This document shows positions 1-5,200 of a stretch of 6,275 nt of DNA, in pieces (position 1 is the first letter of the stretch; the number at the start of each line of letters is the position of its first letter). The stretch lies in contig JACQEQ010000106.1 in assembly GCA_016200445.1 (NCBI GenBank), positions 1 through 6,275 of the forward strand. Reading direction: 5' to 3'. The notes under the pieces are model-generated. The model had not been told where the DNA came from. It worked only from the letters and a program-made list of their open reading frames with translations, and made no database searches. The position numbers were made by a program, and so were the translations under genes. Origin of the DNA: Gammaproteobacteria bacterium (GTDB lineage: Bacteria > Pseudomonadota > Gammaproteobacteria > SG8-11).

Positions 1-138
1 AAACCACTGCGGAGCAGTTGACGGATACCCAACGACTACGCGCCATCCTCGCCCGTGCGTTCGAGAAATTTATGCTCGCAACAGCGGGGCCGCCGGTCCT
101 GTTGGCAAACGAGACTGCGGGTTAACTGCCGTTTTTAG
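1..138 (+). other. Degenerate leader before the transposase core; no intact gene
   Basis: No continuous transposase N-terminus runs through this stretch. The transposase frame has TGA at 19-21 and TAG at 136-138. Another plus frame is open from the window edge to a TAA at 123-125 and reads as a plausible 40-residue protein end (for example RAILARAFEKFMLATAG), but it has no visible start and I do not recognise it. The third plus frame contains KRDCG just before 125, where relatives have a Lys/Arg-Trp-x-Gly motif ahead of the catalytic DGS, which hints at a frameshifted N-terminal domain. Either explanation is possible: decayed transposase, or the tail of an unrelated gene joined to a truncated IS. 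Confidence 0.4.
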
Positions 139-1083
139 GTTGATGGTTCGATGCTTCGGTTACCCCGCGAAACCGACGTGATGCGCGAGTATGGCGCTCA
201 CCCCGGCAAGGTGAATCAGGACGATTGTCCAATGGGCCTGGCGTCGCTGTATTTTGACGTGCTGAATCATCTCGTGATTGATGCCAGCCTCAACCCCGCA
301 AACGCCTCGGAGCGGGCCTGCGCGGCACGCCATCTTGCGCACGCCCAGCCGAATGACCTGGTGATTTACGACCGGGGTTATAACGCCTTCTGGCTCTACG
401 CCGCCCATCGGGAGCGTCGCTTGGCGTTTTGTATGCGCGCCAAGGTCAATCGCGGTGTGGAGTTCAGGCGCTTTGTAGACAGTGGTGCCCAACACGCGGT
501 CGTTACCTTGCGCCCCAACCAACGCTCACTGGAGCAATGCCTCGAACGTGGCTTGTCGGTCGAGCCGATTCAACTGCGCTTGGTCCGCGTTGATCTGCCC
601 GGCGAGGTGGAGGTGCTGATCACCAATCTCATGGACGACGCAGTGTATGACGCCGCGCAGTTCAAGGCGTTGTATCACCAGCGCTGGGGATGTGAGGAAA
701 ATTACAAACGCGTTAAGCACTGGCTGGAGATCGAGAATTTCTCCGGCAAATCGGCGCTGTCGGTCAAACAGGATTTTCACGCCAAAATCGTCACGGCGAA
801 TCTAACCGCCCTCATGACGCTGGCGGCACAACGACACGTTGAGAAAAAACCAAACCGGAAGCATGCGTACCAGGTGAACTTCGCTCAAGCTCTGTCGAAA
901 ATGAAACACATGGTCGTTATACTGATCCGTGGATCAGTCATGACCCTGCGCCATTTGATCGCGCAGACCATCGACTACCTCGCGTTGACGATTGAGCCAG
1001 TGCGGGAGGGCCGCAGCTTTACGCGGCGACGGAGGAATTTGAAAAAGAGAAGTTATTATTCGTGTTACAAACGTGCACTGTAA
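139..1083 (+). pseudogene. IS4-family DDE transposase, N-terminus missing or disrupted
   Basis: This is the catalytic core of a cut-and-paste DDE transposase of the IS4 family. The open frame begins VDGSMLRLP; its Asp (142-144) is the expected first catalytic residue. The second Asp is in IYDRGY (residue 74, counted from the first ATG at 151). The Glu is residue 182 in YHQRWGCEENYKRVK, which fits the IS4 signature Y-2-R-3-E-6-K exactly (Y175, R178, E182, K189). The C-terminus is basic and ends CYKRAL. The frame is 310 residues from ATG 151, whereas relatives are usually over 400, and a TAG at 136-138 lies directly before VDGS. ATG 151 falls after the catalytic Asp, so a protein started there would lack an essential residue. 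I therefore call it a pseudogene. A complete element elsewhere in the genome could still act on this right end. Confidence 0.75.
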
Positions 1084-1094
1084 TCAAGGGCTTC

Positions 1095-1114
1095 GGCTTA
1101 ACTTACTGACATTG
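1095..1114 (-). repeat. Probable right terminal inverted repeat of the IS4-type element
   Basis: Read on the minus strand the site begins CAATGTCAGTAAGTTAAGCC. Compared with the end of IS4 as I recall it (AATGCCGATCAGTTAAG), 13 of 17 positions agree, including AATG at the tip and AGTTAAG inside. It lies just after the transposase stop, as expected for a right end. The matching left repeat is outside the window, so pairing cannot be shown here, and the outer limit could be one or two bases further out (the next bases are GG). Confidence 0.6.
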
Positions 1115-1275
1115 GGTAGCGTCCCCTTTTTCGCGATAAAATTTGCTCGCGGATATATTGTCAAGCATCGCCGCCAAGGTGCGGGCAATTGATGATTTGT
1201 AGCCGGATAACTTTAATTGGTGTCTGACCCCAATTGTTTCTTTCTTTTGTCTGTTTCTTTTTTTTAATTTTCTTT
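1115..1275. other. Intergenic gap between IS right end and the rhs operon
   Basis: No intact gene is visible. The left part carries a small inverted repeat CGCGA/TCGCG (1132-1136 and 1147-1151, 10-base spacer). The minus strand is open from about 1200 to a TAA at 1103-1105 inside the IS end and reads like protein (for example SIARTLAAMLDNIS), but it lacks a start and may be a relic of whatever the IS landed in. The right part holds the 21-bp palindrome and a polypyrimidine run. There is no classic hairpin-plus-T-run terminator for the minus-strand operon. Confidence 0.5.
1215..1235. repeat. 21-bp imperfect palindrome (AATTGG...CCAATT)
   Basis: The arms are AATTGGTGTC and GACCCCAATT around a single central base, with one mismatched pair (positions 1221 and 1229). 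Read on the minus strand it contains GGGGTCAGACACC. I recall sequences of this GGGGTCAGAC-type recurring beside REP-associated (Y1/IS200-like) transposase genes in Proteobacteria, but no such gene is in this window. As RNA the hairpin would be weak because of the tiny loop. On the plus strand it is followed by a pyrimidine-rich run, so it could act as a poor terminator for transcripts leaving the IS. Function is not established. Confidence 0.5.
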
Positions 1276-1815
1276 TTACTTCCTTATTTTGCTTGCCTCT
1301 TCTATGAGTTGCTCAATTCGTGCAACATCGTTTTTGAAAAATGCCGCCGCTTCTAAGCCATTTTCATGTCGCTCAATCTGTTGCACTTGGCACCCCAATT
1401 TCGCACGAACAAACTCAAGTGCTTTATCTTCGAAAATTGAATCTCGCCGGGTTGGGGGCAATGTAACAAAGCCAACTGATATGGTTCCTACCAATGTTGG
1501 AAAAGACGTTGCGTTAAATATGCGGTCTTTTCCATCGGTCGCCGTTATGCGGATCCGCTCCGGGTTTTTTCCTCGCTGTTTTTTCTCCTGCGCAATGCTT
1601 AATGCTTTCAATCCATTCTGTGTGAGAAAAGCCTCAAATTGTGATTCAACCACTTCCAGCTTAATAGGATCACATTTGAGATTAAACGAAAGATCAGGGA
1701 AAAGTGCATCGTATCGGAGATTTTCATCGCCATAGGCAGGAATGATCCAAAATTCACTGATAATAAGAATAGCTCCGAACACAGCGTCAAATGTTTTTGA
1801 AAAAATTATATTCAT
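1276..1815 (-). CDS. Hypothetical exported protein; candidate immunity protein for the Rhs tip
   Basis: This is a protein of 179 residues that I cannot assign to a family. Residues about 11-29 are hydrophobic (VFGAILII...FWIIPAYG) and end in A-Y-G before DEN, a plausible signal peptidase I site after residue 29. The mature part would be about 150 residues, mixed alpha/beta in character, with two cysteines (48 and 142) that could pair in the periplasm and a charged helical C-terminus (EQLIEEASKIRK). I chose ATG 1815 because AGGCGG lies 8 bases upstream. An earlier in-frame ATG at 1857 would lie inside rhs and would put 14 extra residues, including a Cys, ahead of the signal peptide. The gene starts 14 bases after the rhs stop on the same strand, so the two are almost certainly cotranscribed. 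Immunity to the Rhs C-terminal tip is inferred from position only. It could instead be an unrelated lipid- or envelope-associated protein. Confidence 0.7.
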   Translation of the reverse strand: MNIIFSKTFDAVFGAILIISEFWIIPAYGDENLRYDALFPDLSFNLKCDPIKLEVVESQFEAFLTQNGLKALSIAQEKKQRGKNPERIRITATDGKDRIFNATSFPTLVGTISVGFVTLPPTRRDSIFEDKALEFVRAKLGCQVQQIERHENGLEAAAFFKNDVARIEQLIEEASKIRK

Positions 1816-1823
1816 AATGCAAG

Positions 1824-1831
1824 CCGCCTTT
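1824..1831 (-). promoter_or_regulatory. Ribosome binding site of the downstream gene, overlapping the rhs stop
   Basis: On the minus strand AAAGGCGG is followed by 8 bases and then ATG at 1815-1813. Its first two A's are the last two bases of the rhs TAA stop (1832-1830). This site decides the start of the small gene at 1815 rather than 1857 and suggests that translation of the small gene is coupled to that of rhs. Confidence 0.6.
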
Positions 1832-2288
1832 AAAATTTTTGCGCAACGCCATTCCATAGAACATACTGCCTAATCGCTTCATGGTTGCCAGTAAATCCCA
1901 CATAGCCCGCGACGTAGTTAGTCGTCGCGTTGAATAAGCCCGAATTTGATCCTGTGCCATAAACCTTGATGTATATGCTTCCCTGATCCACAACTACAGC
2001 TTGTGTTACCGAGCCGCCGTAGAAAATGTGGCCGCTTGCTGTTTCGTTGTATGTCACGAGTGAATCTCTATCAACGTAAACATTAATATGTCCCAAATTG
2101 CTATTTCCTGTGTATTCGCCGAAAACATAATATTCTCCGTTATTTACAACTACTGTACCCGACGGCTGGCCTGGGTAATCGTGGCGCAATAACCCCTCAT
2201 AAACATTTTCCGGCGTACATCCTGCTGAACCTACGCTACATATTCGAGTTCGATAATCATATTCATGGCCGTCTTCATGAATGTAATC
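1830..2288 (-). other. C-terminal tip of the Rhs protein, candidate toxin domain of unknown type
   Basis: The last 152 residues after AFSYMFN differ in character from the shell. They are polar and beta-rich, with many Gly, Tyr and Val. Visible landmarks: two Cys seven residues apart (RICSVGSAGCTPENVYEGL), GHINVYVD, SGHIFYGGSVTQAVVV, IYIKVYGTGSNSG and a C-terminal NHEAIRQYV. I recall similar Cys-Thr-Pro...Val-(F/Y)-x-Gly-Leu plus G-H-I-x-(H/Y)-x-G patterns at the ends of other Rhs proteins, so it may belong to a recurring tip family, but I cannot name an activity. No HNH, deaminase or ADP-ribosyltransferase motif is evident. Toxicity is inferred from position and the downstream gene. Confidence 0.55.
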
Positions 2289-5200
2289 ATTAAACATATA
2301 CGAAAATGCCCCCGTCATTGCTCCATCGCGGAAACTTCCTCCGCCTAGTCTGGAGCCAATACCTCCGACGAGCGCATTAATCCCAACATGCTGCGCGTAA
2401 TTCATGCCTTCGCCTTCCAACAGCCCTGAAGTTGCTTTCGAAAATGCGCCACTGATAAATCCGCTCTTGAAACTACCACCCTGCGCAACACTCATCGCGC
2501 CACCAACAGCTCCATGCAACGCCATACGCGCTAACGCACCGCCAGGCCCGGCACCAAACGACGGACCAATGTTACCTGCGACATTGAAAGCATAAGCACT
2601 CACCCCGCCCATCACTGCACCCTTAAGGGTTCCGGTATTGATATATCCTGCGACTGACCCAGCTAATACTTGGCAGGTCGGGCATGCATAAATAATCGCC
2701 GCCGCAACCACAATCGCCGTCACCTGCTTCAACCCATGATTCCACGCCTTCTTCCACTTCTTGCTCAACCAGCTGTACCCGCTCGGGTCGCTCATCGACA
2801 GCGGGTTATTCATCACATAGCTGTAGCGGTTGTAGCTTTGCAGGTTGTTGGGCGCTTGGATGCTCGGGTCGGCTTGCAAGAAGCGCCCGATCTTGGTGTC
2901 ATAGATGCGGCCGTTCATGTGGATCAGGTTGACGCTGTCCAGCATTTCGTGGCCGGTGTAGCCGTGCTTGGTTTCGATGGAGGTCAGGTTGGTGAACAGG
3001 CCGCTTTGGCGACGCGCGCCGAACGGTTCGAAGCTGAAGCGTTCGAACACTTGGAACACGCCGTTGACGTCACCCGAAATGGCGGTGACGGAGCCGAGGT
3101 TGTCTTTATGGAAGTAGCGCGTCTTTTTGGTGACGACGCTGTTCTTGACAGTTACGGTGTACACCGCCACGGGTGACGACGCGGCGTAGATGTGGTGTTG
3201 ATATTCAACCGTGCCATCTTTTTTGGTTTCTTTCAAAAACTGTGTGCCGGCGTCCCAGCGCGGGCTCATGTACAGCGTCATGTCGCCGTCTTTCACCTGG
3301 ATGATGCGTTCATGCTGCGCGTCGTAGGCAAACTCGACCACCGACGCGGCGGTGGCGATGCGCTTGGGCATGTTGAAGCTGGTGTAGTCGACGTTGCGGC
3401 CGGTGCCGCTGGTTTGGTTGCCGTTGGCGTCGTAGGCGTATTGGCCGACGACGGCGCCCGCCTTCTTGAGCTGGGTGACGGCGTGCGGCCCGGCAAAGGG
3501 GCTCGCCACGCCGGGCTTCAGGCCATACACCCATTCGTCGGCGTCAACGTCGGACTTGGTTTTGAAATTACCGAACGAGTCGTAGCTATAGGTTTTGTTG
3601 AACGCGGCATTGCCGGTGGCGGTGACGGAGGTCAGGCGATCCAATGCGTCATAACCCAGCACTTCTTTGCTGCTGCCGTCGTCGCGTGTATGCAGGTTGG
3701 CGACTTTGTCGTATTCGTAACTGAAGTCCTGAATGGTTTGCGCACCGCCCAGGCTCTTGATGTGCCGCACGCGGCCACCCTTGGTGTAGGTGTATTCGTT
3801 GGTCGCGCCGTTGCCCAAGGTTTCTTTGGTGACGCGGCCGCTGGCGTCCATGCTGTCGACGCGCCAGAAGGTGCTGAGCCCGGCGCCGTCGGTGATGTTG
3901 GTGACGTAGCCCAAGCTGTTGAAATTACGTTTGACGGAGAAGCGCTCGCCGTTGACGCCCGGATAGGTGGTGCTTTCCAGACGCCCGCTGGCATCGTAGG
4001 CGCTGTACATGGTGTACATCTCGCCGTTGAGCGCGATGCCCACCAGCGCGGGGCGGCCCAGGCTGTCGTACACATAACTGCGCGCGGGCGGATAGGTGAA
4101 GCTGCTGCTGCCGCCGACGGCCTGGCCTTTAAAGCCGACTTCTTGCGCGACTTTACCGATGCCGTGCGGCGCGGTGTCGTACGTCCAGGTGCTGGCGCCT
4201 TCGGGCTCGCTGCGCTTGACCATACGGCCGAGCACGTCGTAGTCCATGGTCACGACCTGGCCCTTGGCGTCTTGCTGCCACTTCAGTTCGCCGAAGGTGT
4301 TGTAGCCGTATTGCCATTGCCCCATGTCAGGGTCTTGCATGTAAATTTTGCGGCCGCGGCTGTCGTAGCCGGTGACGATGGAAGGTAATTTCACGCCGTC
4401 GTAGCCTTGGTTTTCCACCACCACCAGATTCCCGAAGGCATCGTAGCGGTACTTGACGGTACTGCCCAAGGCATCGGTGGTCTCGACCAGCTTGCCTTCG
4501 GTGTTGTGTTCTTCGACGCGGCTGTGGCTATTGGAATCGGTGATCACCACGCGCGGAACAATAACCGTGCTGCCCGACGTGGAATCGAAATAACTGTACA
4601 CGCTGTAGGCGGTGCTGGTGCTAACCGTCGCGCTGCTGTCGGGCTGACTTTCATCCGGCATGCTGCCCGATTCCACCCGACCCAGAATGGCGTTGTAGGT
4701 GGTGATGCTTTCGGTTTTGCCCACCGGGTTGTTGGCGTAATACGCGTTGGTGGATTTCCACACGCGGCCGTAGTCGTCGTAGTAGGCGTCTTTGTAAATC
4801 GTTTCGTTATTCAGGCCCTGCGATTCGGTCGTGATAACGCGGCCTAACACGTCGTAGTACGCGTAAGCCACGGCCGTGCTGGTGCTGCTGGAGGATTTGA
4901 CCCGGTACTTGGGCGTAGCAACATGCGATGGACACACGCTGCAATCCAAATATTCGGTATCGCTGTAAGTGCCGTCGGCGCGCAGTTCACGCACCTTGCG
5001 GCCAAACGCGTCGTAGTACCACTGCGTGGTGAGGCCGTTGGGGCCGGTGCTGCTGATCGGCACACCAAAGCGCAGGTCGATGGTCTGGGTTTCTTTGTGG
5101 TCCTTCGCATTCCACGACGTAACCGTGGCGGTACCGTCGCCGTTCTCGACATAGCTGCTCTTGCTGGTGCGGCGCGACACTTGGGTGTCGCTGCCGGAGA

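Larger units (their letters stand above)
1..1114 (+). mobile_element. IS4-family insertion sequence, right part only, probably decayed
   Basis: The stretch holds the catalytic part of an IS4-type transposase (139-1083), followed 11 bases after the stop by a sequence resembling the right terminal inverted repeat (1095-1114). The left end is not visible. Transposases of this group usually have roughly 120 or more residues before the first catalytic Asp, so the left end should lie some 300 bases or more outside the window. Bases 1-135 are assigned to the element only by position, because no frame there aligns convincingly with a transposase N-terminus. The true left limit of the remnant could therefore lie anywhere up to about 135. 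Target-site duplication cannot be assessed. Confidence 0.65.

Noticed and set aside
160..522. 120-residue minus-strand frame opposite the transposase
   Set aside because: It lies fully opposite the transposase core, whose catalytic motifs confirm the plus strand; no recognisable domain.
1132..1151. CGCGA/TCGCG inverted repeat as a terminator
   Set aside because: The stem is only 5 bp with a 10-base loop and no T-run follows on either strand.
1289..1735. 148-residue plus-strand frame opposite the small gene
   Set aside because: Ser/Arg/Cys-rich composition without domain character, no clear ribosome binding site, and the opposite strand has a well-placed start and signal peptide.
1276..1857. 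Longer 193-residue version of the small minus-strand gene, starting at ATG 1857
   Set aside because: That start lies inside rhs and would bury the hydrophobic segment behind 14 extra residues. ATG 1815 has a good ribosome binding site 8 bases upstream.
3192..4388. 398-residue plus-strand open frame opposite rhs
   Set aside because: Very rich in Ala, Val, Gly and His with no domain pattern; it mirrors the codon bias of the YD repeats on the other strand. The same holds for plus-strand frames at 2670-3176, 4407-4847 and 4923-5714.
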